Positions 15,925 to 27,744 of a DNA stretch of 43,493 bases are shown here, one piece after another. The stretch is from CAYRGG01 sp964423745 (GTDB taxonomy: Bacteria > Pseudomonadota > Gammaproteobacteria > Competibacterales > Competibacteraceae). The stretch is taken from assembly GCA_964423745.1 (NCBI GenBank), contig CAYRGG010000036.1:1-43493 (forward strand), given 5' to 3'. Numbering within the stretch: position 1 is the first letter of the stretch; each line of letters begins with the position of its first letter. The notes below the pieces were generated by a model. It was not told where the DNA came from, made no database searches, and saw nothing but the letters and a program-made list of their open reading frames with translations. Position numbers and translations under genes: made by a program.

Positions 15925-17640
15925 ATGGCTGCATCTATCCCACAAAATTTCCTCGATCACTTGTTAAATCGCATCGATATCGTCGACGTTATCGATAGGC
16001 GGGTATCGTTGCGCAAAACGGGGCGGGAGTATATGGCCTGTTGCCCTTTTCATACAGAAAAAACGCCTTCCTTTACTGTGAGTCCTGTCAAACAGTTTTA
16101 TCATTGTTTTGGCTGTGGTTCACACGGTACCGCCATTGGCTTTCTTATGGAGTATGAGCATTTAAGCTTTTTAGAGGCGGTTGAAGAATTAGCCCGCAGC
16201 ATAGGATTAGAGATTCCCAGCAGTGTCAGTAAAGAGCAAAAAACTAACCATGATCCCCTTATGGCGTTGTTAGAAAAAGCCGATGTTTTTTTTCGCGAAC
16301 AGCTCAAACACCCTGAAATCGGCCAGAAAGCGAGAGACTATCTGCACCAGCGCGGTGTCAATCAACAATGCATTAAAGAGTTCGGCATTGGTTATGCTCC
16401 TCCCGGTTGGGAAAGTTTACTGCGCATCTTGACGACCCAAGGAATATCACCTAAGGATTTAGTAAGGTCAGGACTTGTTATCGAGAAAGACACAAGCAAG
16501 CGTTACGATCGTTTTCGTGACCGCGTTATGTTTCCCATTCGAGACCGGCGCGGACGAACCATTGCCTTTGGCGGGCGAACTTTGGGTGATGGTACGCCTA
16601 AGTACTTAAATTCTCCTGAAACACCTGTCTATCACAAAGGTCAGGAACTTTATGGGCTTTATGAGGTGCGGCTAAGAGAGCGCCATCTGCCCCGTTTGTT
16701 GGTCGTAGAAGGCTATATGGATGTCCTAGCTCTGGTACAGCATGGTATTTCCTATACTGTTGCCACATTGGGGACAGCGGCGACCGCAGAACACTTGCAA
16801 AAACTTTTTCGAGTGACTAACGAAGTCATTTTTTGCTTCGATGGCGACCGAGCAGGCCGGGATGCAGCATGGCGAGCTTTAGAAAACGCCTTACCTTTGT
16901 TAAAAGATGGGCGACAAGTCGGTTTTTTGTTTTTACCAGAAGGAGAAGACCCGGATAGTGTAGTGCGTAAAGAAACTCAACAGGGGTTTTTAGAACGTCT
17001 TGAGCGTGCAACCCCCTTATCCGACTTTTTTTTTGAGCGGCTGAAAACGGGTATTGATGCCTCTAATCTGGACGGACGTGCCCGGTTAGCTGAGCGATGT
17101 CGTCCACTGATTCATAAATTACCTGACAGTTTGTATCGGGATATGCTCATTGAGCGATTGACCCAGATTACAGGCATCGATAAGGCCGCTGTTCAGCAAC
17201 GGTTTTTAAAAACCGTCAAAACCCAGCCAAAAGTACACGCTAATGGGAGCCGTTCGTTGGTGCACCATGCCATTGCATTGCTGCTCTACCGCATTGATTT
17301 GGCACACCAGGTCACGGATGATATGACACGTTTTCTCCATATCAAGGAACCGAATTTGCCGCTTTTGATAAAAATTATTGAAGCCATTCGGGGTAATCCC
17401 CAAATCCGCCATACGGCTCAGTTGTTAACTCGTTTTGAGGAGCGCAAAGAAGGACCAATTTTGCAACAGTTGGCTGAATGGCGTCCAGAAATCGATGATT
17501 CTCTGGTGGAAGGAGAGTTTATGGGTGTTTTGGAAAAGTTACAAAAACTCTATTTGGAAAGACAGTTTTTTGACAAGATCGCTCGGGGAGAGCTTAGTTT
17601 GGAGTCCGAGAACCTTAATCGTGATTCACCTAAAGTTTAG
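15925..17640 (+). CDS. dnaG: DNA primase
   Basis: DnaG makes RNA primers at the replication fork and binds DnaB helicase. The 571-residue protein has the three expected domains. The N-terminal zinc domain has Cys40, His43, Cys61 and Cys64 (CCPFHTEKTPSFTV ... CFGCGSHG). The central part contains the RNA polymerase and TOPRIM domains with VVEGYMDVLAL and FDGDRAGRDAAWRAL, plus FGIGYAPPGW and IAFGGRTLGDGTPKYLNSPET. The C-terminal domain after about 430 is helical and divergent, as usual for the DnaB-binding part. The start ATG at 15925 gives MAASIPQNFLDHLLNRIDIVDVI, matching the family. It is followed after about 200 bases by rpoD. Confidence 0.97.
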   Translation: MAASIPQNFLDHLLNRIDIVDVIDRRVSLRKTGREYMACCPFHTEKTPSFTVSPVKQFYHCFGCGSHGTAIGFLMEYEHLSFLEAVEELARSIGLEIPSSVSKEQKTNHDPLMALLEKADVFFREQLKHPEIGQKARDYLHQRGVNQQCIKEFGIGYAPPGWESLLRILTTQGISPKDLVRSGLVIEKDTSKRYDRFRDRVMFPIRDRRGRTIAFGGRTLGDGTPKYLNSPETPVYHKGQELYGLYEVRLRERHLPRLLVVEGYMDVLALVQHGISYTVATLGTAATAEHLQKLFRVTNEVIFCFDGDRAGRDAAWRALENALPLLKDGRQVGFLFLPEGEDPDSVVRKETQQGFLERLERATPLSDFFFERLKTGIDASNLDGRARLAERCRPLIHKLPDSLYRDMLIERLTQITGIDKAAVQQRFLKTVKTQPKVHANGSRSLVHHAIALLLYRIDLAHQVTDDMTRFLHIKEPNLPLLIKIIEAIRGNPQIRHTAQLLTRFEERKEGPILQQLAEWRPEIDDSLVEGEFMGVLEKLQKLYLERQFFDKIARGELSLESENLNRDSPKV

Positions 17641-17775
17641 AAAGTTATATGAAGATTTTGCTGGGGATAATTGAAGCGTATGCCCTACGCAGTTGTAAAA
17701 AACTATGCAGGACGCCTTCATAATCTGGAAAAATAGCTAGTTTTCATTGAGTGCCTAACGGCGGGTTGATCTATC

Positions 17776-17784
17776 TGCTATACT
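17776..17784 (+). promoter_or_regulatory. Extended -10 element upstream of rpoD
   Basis: TGC directly followed by TATACT (17779-17784) forms an extended -10 element, 61 bases before the rpoD ATG. No good -35 hexamer stands at 16-18 bases, which is acceptable for this promoter class. The in-frame TTG at 17792 is too close to be inside the transcript's translated part, which supports the start at 17846. Confidence 0.4.
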
Positions 17785-17845
17785 GGTCTATTTGTCTAAC
17801 GGGCGCCTCCTGGTACTTGCAAACTTGCAAAGCCAAATTACGGTC

Positions 17846-19873
<2,028 letters not shown>

Positions 19874-19988
19874 CTGTCAATATAATGGTTATGCCATTAC
19901 AGTAACCTATTGGAGAGAGTTGATAATCATCCATATGGAATGATCTCTAGCAGTTGGGGCATGTTACAACGTATACTAATGTTTTGTC

Positions 19989-20065
19989 GGGCCCTTAGCT
20001 CAGTTGGTTAGAGCTGCGGACTCATAATCCGTAGGTCGTAGGTTCGAGTCCTACAGGGCCCACCA
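19989..20065 (+). tRNA. tRNA-Ile2 (anticodon CAU, lysidine-modified type)
   Basis: A complete 77-base cloverleaf with encoded CCA: acceptor GGGCCCT/AGGGCCC, D-stem GCTC/GAGC, anticodon stem GCGGA/TCCGT with loop CTCATAA, and T-stem GTAGG/CCTAC with loop TTCGAGT. The anticodon CAT could mean Met. However, the acceptor stem carries C4-G69 and C5-G68, the pairs used by TilS to pick tRNA-Ile2, and the stem resembles ileX rather than elongator tRNA-Met. No initiator features are seen. A TATACT hexamer at 19972-19977 is well placed as its -10. Isotype Ile2 is an inference; that it is a CAU tRNA is certain. Confidence 0.85.
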
Positions 20066-20105
20066 TTTACTCAAGTACTTCTTCCCTTTCTATTCCCCCC
20101 AAACT

Positions 20106-22700
20106 TTAAGCAAATTTCACATCAAGAGTCTCCCTCGCTCCGCGCCGCCGTTGCATGAGTATGATACCGCCTAACAACAGCAACGCAGGAATAAACATCC
20201 AATACTTTGAGGGTTGCTCTAAGGGTATTTCGACGGCTTTGATTTCCCAGTCCATTTCGATACCCGAACGTTGCGCAAAACTATCCCACACCACCTCATC
20301 CACCAACACTTTGTCATCCTCCGTGCGTAGAATCAACCCTGCTCTCTCCAAGCGCTCTTCCCCCGATGCTTGTTCTCCCAGAGGCAACAATAGGGATTTG
20401 CTGACGAGATTTCCTTCTAAGGTTTCTCCTTCTACAACTAGGCGCATACGGGCACCCGCTGGTTTTTCTCCTGCGATAGCCATAACTTCCACTGGTTCTA
20501 CCCTTTCTCGGGGTGGGTATACGATATCCATCCAAAAACCAGGCCGAAACAAAGAAAATGTTACCAGCAATAAAATGATGGTTTCCCACCACCGATTTTT
20601 GACCAGGAAAAAGCCTTGGGTGGCGGCTGAAAAAACCAATATCGCCGCTATCGCGCTGGTGATGGTGAACAACAAATCCCACCAGTGGTCGATGCCGATC
20701 ATCAATAATTGTGTGTTGAAAATAAACATGAAGGGCAAAATTGCGGTGCGAATATCGTAGGTAAAACCCTGAATACCGGTGCGAATGGGATCACCGCGGG
20801 AAATGGCCGCCGCGGCATAGGCGGCCAAACCCACCGGGGGCGTGTCATCGGCTAAAATACCAAAATAAAAGACAAACAGATGTACTGCAATCAAGGGGAT
20901 GATCACACCGTTTTGTTCGGCCAGAGCCATCAGCACCGGCGCCATAAGGGCGGACACCACGATGTAGTTAGCCGTGGTGGGTAAACCCATCCCTAAAATC
21001 AAGCAAATTATGGCTGTAAACAGCAGAGCCAATATTAAGTTGCCACCGGAGATCAAATCCACAAATTCGGTCATGACGAGACCAATACCCGTTAAGGTCA
21101 CGGTACCCACGACAATGCCGGCAGCGGCGGTGGCCACACCGATGCCGATCATATTGCGGGCACCGTTCACTAAACCATGGAACAGATCATCCAGCCCCTC
21201 ACAGGTAGCAAGACCGATTTCTTGGCGACCACGGAAAAGGGTCAAGATAGGTCGTTGAGTGATGATGATGAACATCATAAAAACGGTAGCCCAAAAAGCT
21301 GACAAGCCTGGCGAAAAGCGCTCCACTACCAAACACCACACTAATACAAACACAGGCAGCAAAAAATGCAGTCCTGACTTGATGGTGGGCGCAGGTTCCG
21401 GCAGTTGAATGGCTTCAGCGCTGGGATCGTCGATTTCCAGTTCTGGAAAACGGGCGGCATACCAGAGTAACCCTATGTAGGCCAGTAGCATCAGTATCCC
21501 AACGATAACCGTTGCAGCTGCGCCAAACGCCTCTTTCGTCCAACCCACACCGTAGTAAACAACACCAGAGAGGATAATAAATCCTAAAATGACAGCGATA
21601 AACGTCACTAGACGCTTCACAAAAGGGCTTTGAGTTGCCCTTGGTAGACCCTGCATACCTGCTTTTAGGGCTTCCAGATGCACAATATAGACTAAAGCGA
21701 TATAAGAAATAATCGCTGGCAGGAAAGCGTGTTTGATGACTTCCACGTAGGAAATGCCCACATATTCCACCATCAAAAAGGCAGCCGCGCCCATGATAGG
21801 TGGCGTCAACTGCCCGTTAGTGCTAGACGCCACCTCCACTGCGCCCGCCTTTTCAGCGGGAAACCCGACACGTCTCATGAGGGGAATAGTAAAGGTTCCG
21901 GTGGTAACCACATTGGCAATGGATGAACCGGAGATCAACCCGGTCATACCCGAGGCCACCACAGCGGCTTTCGCAGGGCCACCCCGCAAATGCCCCAGCA
22001 GCGAAAACGCCACTTTAATAAAATAATTACCGGCGCCAGCCCGTTCCAGCAATGCGCCGAACAAAACAAACAGAAACACAAAATCTGTAGAGACCCCTAG
22101 GGCTACGCCAAATACCCCTTCGGTGGTAATCCATTGGTGGTTAGCCACCTGAGCAAGGGACGCCCCCTTGTGGGCGATCACGCCGGGCATATACGGACCA
22201 AAGAAAGTATAGCCCAACAAGATAATGGCGATGATGGCCAGAGGTGGCCCTAAGGCGCGACGGGTGGCCTCCAATAACATGACAATGCCTACACCGGCAA
22301 CAAATACATCTACTTCAGTAGGCGCCCCTGGGCGTTGCGAGATGGATTCGTAAAACAAAAACACATAGGCTGCGCTAAAGGCGCCAGCGATGGCGAAGAT
22401 CCAATCTTGAATGGGAATATAATGCCGGGGCGAGTGTTTTAAAGCGGGAAATGCGATAAAGGCTAAAAATAGCGCAAAAGCTAAATGAATAGAACGGGCT
22501 TCGGTGGTGTTCAGAACGCCAAAATTCACGATAAAAGGCAGTGGCGATGCATACCATAGCTGGAATAAAGACCACACTAGCGCAGTACCCACCAAAATTT
22601 TACCAGTCCACCCAGGAGGTTGGCGAGCACCCGTATCAGCCTGAGCAACGATAGCTTGAGCGCTTTTGTCATCAAGACTGGGGACATTTTTATCGGCCAT
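20106..22700 (-). CDS. TRAP transporter fused permease (DctQM type) with DUF3394 domain
   Basis: An 864-residue inner membrane protein, the fused small and large permease of a TAXI-type TRAP transporter, which imports carboxylate-like solutes using an ion gradient. After a hydrophilic N-terminus, about four membrane segments (40-165) form the DctQ-like part. The DctM-like part (about 170-650) follows, with the signature stretches GASLAQVANHQWITTEGVFG, GGPAKAAVVASGMTGLISGSSIANVVTTGTFTIPLMRRVGF and LGMGLPTTANYIVVSALMAP. Residues from about 680 form the DUF3394 region, with ERVEPVEVMAIAGEKPAGARMRLVVEGE and a last membrane helix before LMQRRRGAR. Such genes usually adjoin a TAXI substrate-binding protein gene; none is next to it here. 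The gene converges on the tRNA. Confidence 0.93.
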   Translation of the reverse strand: MADKNVPSLDDKSAQAIVAQADTGARQPPGWTGKILVGTALVWSLFQLWYASPLPFIVNFGVLNTTEARSIHLAFALFLAFIAFPALKHSPRHYIPIQDWIFAIAGAFSAAYVFLFYESISQRPGAPTEVDVFVAGVGIVMLLEATRRALGPPLAIIAIILLGYTFFGPYMPGVIAHKGASLAQVANHQWITTEGVFGVALGVSTDFVFLFVLFGALLERAGAGNYFIKVAFSLLGHLRGGPAKAAVVASGMTGLISGSSIANVVTTGTFTIPLMRRVGFPAEKAGAVEVASSTNGQLTPPIMGAAAFLMVEYVGISYVEVIKHAFLPAIISYIALVYIVHLEALKAGMQGLPRATQSPFVKRLVTFIAVILGFIILSGVVYYGVGWTKEAFGAAATVIVGILMLLAYIGLLWYAARFPELEIDDPSAEAIQLPEPAPTIKSGLHFLLPVFVLVWCLVVERFSPGLSAFWATVFMMFIIITQRPILTLFRGRQEIGLATCEGLDDLFHGLVNGARNMIGIGVATAAAGIVVGTVTLTGIGLVMTEFVDLISGGNLILALLFTAIICLILGMGLPTTANYIVVSALMAPVLMALAEQNGVIIPLIAVHLFVFYFGILADDTPPVGLAAYAAAAISRGDPIRTGIQGFTYDIRTAILPFMFIFNTQLLMIGIDHWWDLLFTITSAIAAILVFSAATQGFFLVKNRWWETIILLLVTFSLFRPGFWMDIVYPPRERVEPVEVMAIAGEKPAGARMRLVVEGETLEGNLVSKSLLLPLGEQASGEERLERAGLILRTEDDKVLVDEVVWDSFAQRSGIEMDWEIKAVEIPLEQPSKYWMFIPALLLLGGIILMQRRRGARETLDVKFA

Positions 22701-22824
22701 ACCGATTATTTCCTGTTCTACAGATTGTTATTGGTTAGATATTAGTCGATGAAAGGGGTTTTGTCGGAACGAGCGCCAAAACATAGGTGAACAAATAGAC
22801 TTTTAAGCACCATAAATCAGTGCT

Positions 22825-23541
22825 CTAGAGACTTATAAACCAGCCTTGCTGGGGCAGCAGACGATCCACTAAACGGTGATAAATATCATCATCCGCCATA
22901 AAGGTTATAAAACTATTTGGCGAAGGGCTGATATAGAAAAGTCCCAGCAGGGTAATATACAAAGCGAAGGTGCCGTAGGGATTACGCAGATTGCCTAGAT
23001 TAAAGGCACTACCAAAAGAGCTCTTAAATTGCATACCAAGCAGATTGACACTGTAAAACTCATCCAAAAGAAGATGGACAATAAAACCTAAAAACACGAA
23101 GAGACCACAGAACCACGCCTGTAATGCGGAAATGCCCATCCCATGATAGGCGATTAGAACCGCTAACAGCGCAAAACTCATGCCTGCGGGAAGGGAGTGA
23201 ATGAGACCCCGATGCACCGTGATGCGGGTAAATAAGCTAAATACGCCGTAACGGATAGTTAAAAAACAAACCAGCCACAGAATCACCAGCTCCACTAAGG
23301 AAAGACGCTGACCAAAGGTAAAGACAGCTAAAAAACCGCCGATCACGGCGAGGACATGGGAAGCAAGACGCAGCGGTACAGAAGTGTCGGAGTCAATATC
23401 CGGTAATAGTCCACCCATGACACCCAAAAGAAAGTAACCCACCACCGCCTGGTTGCTCATTTCACCGGTCATAAACAGCGCTGTGGCCGCAACACCGCTG
23501 ACTAACGCAGCGCCTACGGTATGGGTCTTAAAATCTGCCAC
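22825..23541 (-). CDS. YdjM/LexA-binding-type inner membrane metal-dependent hydrolase
   Basis: A 238-residue protein with five or six membrane segments. It shows the metal-binding motifs of the YdjM family of membrane-bound metal-dependent hydrolases: an N-terminal FKTHTVGAAL, GGLLPDIDSDTS at about 43-54, TVHRGLIHSLPAG at 108-120, and HLLLDEFYSVNLLG at 156-169. The substrate is unknown for the whole family; in E. coli YdjM is LexA-regulated. No SOS box is evident just upstream, but the 51-base gap to the DUF2333 gene suggests read-through from there. The ATG giving MADFKTHT fits the family. Function beyond fold is not claimed. Confidence 0.85.
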   Translation of the reverse strand: MADFKTHTVGAALVSGVAATALFMTGEMSNQAVVGYFLLGVMGGLLPDIDSDTSVPLRLASHVLAVIGGFLAVFTFGQRLSLVELVILWLVCFLTIRYGVFSLFTRITVHRGLIHSLPAGMSFALLAVLIAYHGMGISALQAWFCGLFVFLGFIVHLLLDEFYSVNLLGMQFKSSFGSAFNLGNLRNPYGTFALYITLLGLFYISPSPNSFITFMADDDIYHRLVDRLLPQQGWFISL

Positions 23542-23591
23542 TGCCGTAAACCGTTATGGAGGTTATAAATATCAACACACAGCACTACCCA

Positions 23592-24683
23592 CTAACCCTG
23601 ACGCAATAGATCTCGTAAGTCGATGATGGCGGCGTTGGCCCGGGAAATATAGGAAGCCATAACCAGAGAGTGGTTAGCCAATGGCCCATAACCCTGGCCA
23701 TTGAGCACCATGGGACTCCACATGGCTGCATTAGCACCTTCCAGTTCCCGGATCACCTGATTTAAAGACACCACGGCATTTTTATCTTGTAAAACGCGAA
23801 TAAAGTCGATCCGCAGCGCTTTAAATACATGCAATAACGCCCAGGTATAGCCGCGAGCTTCATAAAATACATTATCGATTTCTAACCAAGGGGTTTGCAC
23901 TCGGCGTTGTTCGGGTGTAGGCGTTGATTGACTGGCGCTGCGCTCACCGGCTAAATCCACATTATAGCGTACTTCTCCCACGCTAGCCGCCAACCGCTGG
24001 GCAAGACTACCCAAGCGTTTCTCCACAATCACCAGATAGGCCCGCAAGTTATCAGCCCGCGCAAAAAACTGCCCGTCTTGGTCGTTGGCGTCGGCCAACC
24101 TATTAAGGTAACTATCGAGCGCTCTAATACCTTTTTTATACTCTGATTCGCTAGAGGGTAAGATCCAAGACTCTGAATCATAATTGAATTGGGGGTCGGC
24201 GACAGCTAAGTCCTTGTCTTCAACGGATTGGCTTTGCGAACGGCTAAAATCATTACGCAGGGCACGGGAAGCATCCCGTAGCTCGGTCAGTACGCCAAAT
24301 TCCCAGTTGGGCATATTATCCAAATACACGCCCGGCGGCGTCATATCGTTGCTGAGGTAACCACCGGGTTTTTCCAGTAATGTTTCAGCGACCCGAAGCA
24401 AAGCTGCGGTGGTATAATAACCGGTGACTAGTTCGTCTTCTGAACCTTGTGCTTTGGCCAAAGCATTTTCTCGAACGTCGAAAAAATCCGGTTCCCGGGA
24501 CCAGATAACGCCAAGCGCTACGACAACGATTATATAGGTCACTACCAATACACCGGCCGTCCACAAAATTCCTTTTTCACGCCATGTACGTGGACTATAA
24601 ATATAAACCAGGCGGCCCACACCATCGCGGGTTTTTTCGGCTGCCGCCTTTGATTTGTCGATAAAAAAATCTTTGTTAACCAT
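23592..24683 (-). CDS. DUF2333 family membrane-anchored protein
   Basis: A 363-residue protein of the DUF2333 family, found mainly in gammaproteobacteria and of unknown function. One membrane segment (about 38-62, ILWTAGVLVVTYIIVVVALGVIWS) follows a basic N-terminal part, so most of the protein should lie in the periplasm. The rest is largely helical, with the family-type stretches GYYTTAALLRVAETLLEKPGGYLSNDMTPPG, NMPNWEFGVLTELRDASRALRNDFSRSQSQS and PWLEIDNVFYEARGYTWALLHVFKAL. The gene lies 65 bases downstream of valS and 50 upstream of the YdjM-type gene, all on one strand, and is probably co-transcribed with the latter. Nothing indicates a substrate. Confidence 0.88.
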   Translation of the reverse strand: MVNKDFFIDKSKAAAEKTRDGVGRLVYIYSPRTWREKGILWTAGVLVVTYIIVVVALGVIWSREPDFFDVRENALAKAQGSEDELVTGYYTTAALLRVAETLLEKPGGYLSNDMTPPGVYLDNMPNWEFGVLTELRDASRALRNDFSRSQSQSVEDKDLAVADPQFNYDSESWILPSSESEYKKGIRALDSYLNRLADANDQDGQFFARADNLRAYLVIVEKRLGSLAQRLAASVGEVRYNVDLAGERSASQSTPTPEQRRVQTPWLEIDNVFYEARGYTWALLHVFKALRIDFIRVLQDKNAVVSLNQVIRELEGANAAMWSPMVLNGQGYGPLANHSLVMASYISRANAAIIDLRDLLRQG

Positions 24684-24748
24684 AGTAAAGCCTTTTTGGT
24701 GTTATGTAGCTTTTTAGCCGGTAATAAAAGGGCAAAAAATTGTATTAT

Positions 24749-27520
24749 TTATACAAGGCGCTGCATACGCTGACGTTGTTCGTTCAGTTTTGCTGCTGCA
24801 GTCTTTAGCTCAGCGACCCGGGTGCGCTCCTTATCCACCACATGGACTGGCGCTCGCCCGAGGAAATCAGGGTTAGCGAGTTTGGCTTCCCCCCTCACCA
24901 AGTCTTTGGTTATTTTGTCGATCTCCCGGCTTAAACGAGTGATTTCCGCATCTTTGTCAATCAGATCGGCAAGAGGTATTAGCACCTTCATGGTCCCTAC
25001 TAGAGCCATGGCGGATTCCGGTAGTGTATCGTTATCGTTAAGCCAGGTGATATCGCAGAGTCGACCTAAGCGGGTGAGGTACACCCGATTGCGGTTGAGT
25101 CGCTCTAGATCCTCTGGCGCACCCTGCTGCAGTAACACGGGCAAGGATTTACCCGGCGCGATATTCATTTCGGCGCGGATGCGTCGCACCCCTAGAAGGA
25201 ATTGTTGCAGCCAATAGATTTCTGCTTCCGCTTCCGTATCCAATCGAGACGGGTCAGGCAGGGGAAAAGGTTGAAAGAGGATCGTGTCGCCACGAATGTC
25301 GACCAGAGGCGCTACCCGCTGCCAAATCTCTTCGCTGATAAAAGGCATGATAGGATGCACCAGCCGCAACAACGCTTCAAGAACCTGCACCAAGGTACGC
25401 CGCGTCCCACGGCGGCTGGCGTCACTGCTATCGGTTTCGGTGAGCACCGGTTTGGACAATTCCAGATACCAATCACAATAGCTGCTCCAGGTAAACTCAT
25501 AGATGGCCTGGGCGGCATGATCGAAACGGTAGTTTTGAATGGCGTCGTTGACATCCCTGGCAGTGGTTTGCAACTGGGATAAAATCCAACGGTCCGCTGA
25601 GGTTAATTGGATGTCACCGCCGTTGCGGCCGGTATCCTGCCCCTCTGTATTCATCAGCACATAGCGGGCGGCATTCCAAAGTTTATTACAAAAGTTACGG
25701 TAGCCTTCCACGCGGCTCAGATCAAACACCACATCGCGGCCTGTGGTGGCTAGGGCTGCAAAAGTAAAGCGCAAAGCATCGGTGCCATAGGGCCGAATAC
25801 CCTCTGGAAATTGCCGACGGGTGGCTTTTTCAATCTTAGGGGCCATGTGGGGCTGCATAAGCCCTGTGGTCCGCTTAGCCACCAGGTCTTCCAAGCCAAT
25901 ACCATCGACGATATCGATGGGGTCTAAAACATTACCTTTGGATTTGGACATTTTCTGGCCGTCCGCGTCTCGCACGAGACCATGGATATAAACGGTCTTA
26001 AAGGGCACCTGATTATCCATAAATTTAAGACCCATCATAATCATCCGGGCGACCCAAAAGAAAATGATGTCGAATCCGGTAACTAAGACACTGGTAGGAT
26101 AAAAGGTTTTGAGTTCTTCGGTTTGGCGGGGCCAGCCCAGGGTGGAAAAGGGCCATAGGGCAGAGGAAAACCAGGTATCCAATACATCGTCGTCCTGGGT
26201 GAGTTTTACGTCGTCAGCCAGGCCATTTTTTTCGCGGATCTCCGCTTCGCTGCGGCCTACATATACAGTGCCTTTATCGTCATACCAAGCAGGAATACGA
26301 TGACCCCACCAGATTTGCCGACTGATACACCAGTCCTGGATGTTATTGAGCCATTCATAATAGGTTTTATCCCAGTTTTCGGGAATAAATTTAATACGGC
26401 CGGTCTTTACCGCCGCAATGGCCGGACCCGCTAACGGTCCTGCCCGAACAAACCACTGATCGGTGAGATATGGCTCAATGGCAGCACCGCTACGATCACC
26501 CCGCGGCACCATGAGTTTATGGGGCTGCACTACGTCTAGTAACCCGGCATCCTCTAGATCTGCAACGATCTTTTTACGGGCCTCATAACGGTCCATACCT
26601 TGATAGGGTTCCGGCATGGTGTCGTTGAGGCGGGCATCGGGGGTAAAAATGTTGATCAAGGGCAGGTTATGGCGTTGCCCTACCCCATAGTCGTTGAAAT
26701 CATGGCCGGGAGTGATTTTAAGACAACCGGTACCAAAGGTAGGGTCCACATACTCATCGGCGAGGATGGGAATAAGCCGGTCCGTGAGGGGTAAGGCCAC
26801 ATGCAAACCGATGAGGTGTTTATAGCGTTCGTCTTCGGGGTGTACAGCCACTGCTGTGTCCCCCAGCATGGTTTCCGGGCGCGTGGTGGCTACCACCAGA
26901 TCCCCCCCGCCTTCCGCGAGGGGATAGCGAATATGCCACAGAGAACCATTTTCTTCGTCGCTGATCACCTCTAGATCCGATACTGCTGTGCGTAACACCG
27001 GATCCCAATTCACTAGGCGTTTGCCGCGATAGATCAGACCTTCCTGATAGAGCCGTATAAACTCTTCTTGCACGGCCTCGGTGAGGTCCGGGTCCATGGT
27101 AAAGCACTCACGGGACCAATCTAGGGAAGCGCCCATGCGGCGCAGCTGTTGGGTAATGGTGCCCCCCGATTGCGCTTTCCAGGTCCAAATACGCTGGATA
27201 AAGGCATCCCGGCCTAAGTCGTGGCGAGTTTTCTTTTCCGCCGCCAGCTGCCGCTCCACCACCATTTGGGTGGCAATCCCTGCGTGGTCGCTACCTGGCT
27301 GCCAGAGGGTCCGATAGCCGCGCATGCGATGGTAACGAATCAAGGCATCCATGATGGTGTCCTGAAACGCATGACCCATGTGCAGTGTGCCGGTGACGTT
27401 GGGCGGCGGAATCATAATGCAGTAAGGTTCGCCCTCTCCTGCAGGGGCAAAGTAGCCGCATTTTTCCCAGGTGTGGTACCAACGTTGTTCTAGGAGTTTA
27501 GGATCGTAAGTTTTTTCCAT
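24749..27520 (-). CDS. valS: Valyl-tRNA synthetase
   Basis: A class I synthetase that charges tRNA-Val and edits misactivated threonine. The 923-residue protein has the HIGH motif as HMGH (47-50, in PPPNVTGTLHMGHAF) and KMSKS in DADGQKMSKSKGNVLDP near 530. The CP1 editing domain lies between, with TTRPETMLGDTAVAVHP and TGCLKITPGHDFND. The anticodon-binding domain is helical, and the C-terminus (about 850-923) is the coiled-coil arm DKDAEITRLSREIDKITKDL typical of ValRS. Length and motifs are normal. The start MEKTYDPKLLEQRWY matches the family. In many relatives holC lies upstream; here the upstream neighbour is an acyl carrier protein gene on the same strand, 224 bases away. Confidence 0.97.
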   Translation of the reverse strand: MEKTYDPKLLEQRWYHTWEKCGYFAPAGEGEPYCIMIPPPNVTGTLHMGHAFQDTIMDALIRYHRMRGYRTLWQPGSDHAGIATQMVVERQLAAEKKTRHDLGRDAFIQRIWTWKAQSGGTITQQLRRMGASLDWSRECFTMDPDLTEAVQEEFIRLYQEGLIYRGKRLVNWDPVLRTAVSDLEVISDEENGSLWHIRYPLAEGGGDLVVATTRPETMLGDTAVAVHPEDERYKHLIGLHVALPLTDRLIPILADEYVDPTFGTGCLKITPGHDFNDYGVGQRHNLPLINIFTPDARLNDTMPEPYQGMDRYEARKKIVADLEDAGLLDVVQPHKLMVPRGDRSGAAIEPYLTDQWFVRAGPLAGPAIAAVKTGRIKFIPENWDKTYYEWLNNIQDWCISRQIWWGHRIPAWYDDKGTVYVGRSEAEIREKNGLADDVKLTQDDDVLDTWFSSALWPFSTLGWPRQTEELKTFYPTSVLVTGFDIIFFWVARMIMMGLKFMDNQVPFKTVYIHGLVRDADGQKMSKSKGNVLDPIDIVDGIGLEDLVAKRTTGLMQPHMAPKIEKATRRQFPEGIRPYGTDALRFTFAALATTGRDVVFDLSRVEGYRNFCNKLWNAARYVLMNTEGQDTGRNGGDIQLTSADRWILSQLQTTARDVNDAIQNYRFDHAAQAIYEFTWSSYCDWYLELSKPVLTETDSSDASRRGTRRTLVQVLEALLRLVHPIMPFISEEIWQRVAPLVDIRGDTILFQPFPLPDPSRLDTEAEAEIYWLQQFLLGVRRIRAEMNIAPGKSLPVLLQQGAPEDLERLNRNRVYLTRLGRLCDITWLNDNDTLPESAMALVGTMKVLIPLADLIDKDAEITRLSREIDKITKDLVRGEAKLANPDFLGRAPVHVVDKERTRVAELKTAAAKLNEQRQRMQRLV

Positions 27521-27744
27521 TGCGTCATCGATTGATTATGCTAGCAAGGCGTACAAATAACACGGTTTCTAAATCAGACAAAGTATACCCTACTCGTTTT
27601 CACTTACCGAGGCGAGCAGACAATAAATTGTCATGGGGAGTCAGCACTCCTTCGCGGCGGACGCAAGCCCGCCTGTCAAGCAAACTGGAGTTACATAAAA
27701 AGGACTTGGCAAGGCTTGTGAAAGAAGCGTCGAAAACTCAGTTT

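Noticed and set aside
19989..20065. Reading the CAU tRNA as elongator or initiator tRNA-Met
   Set aside because: The C4-G69 and C5-G68 pairs and the acceptor sequence fit tRNA-Ile2 better; the first acceptor pair is matched, unlike an initiator.
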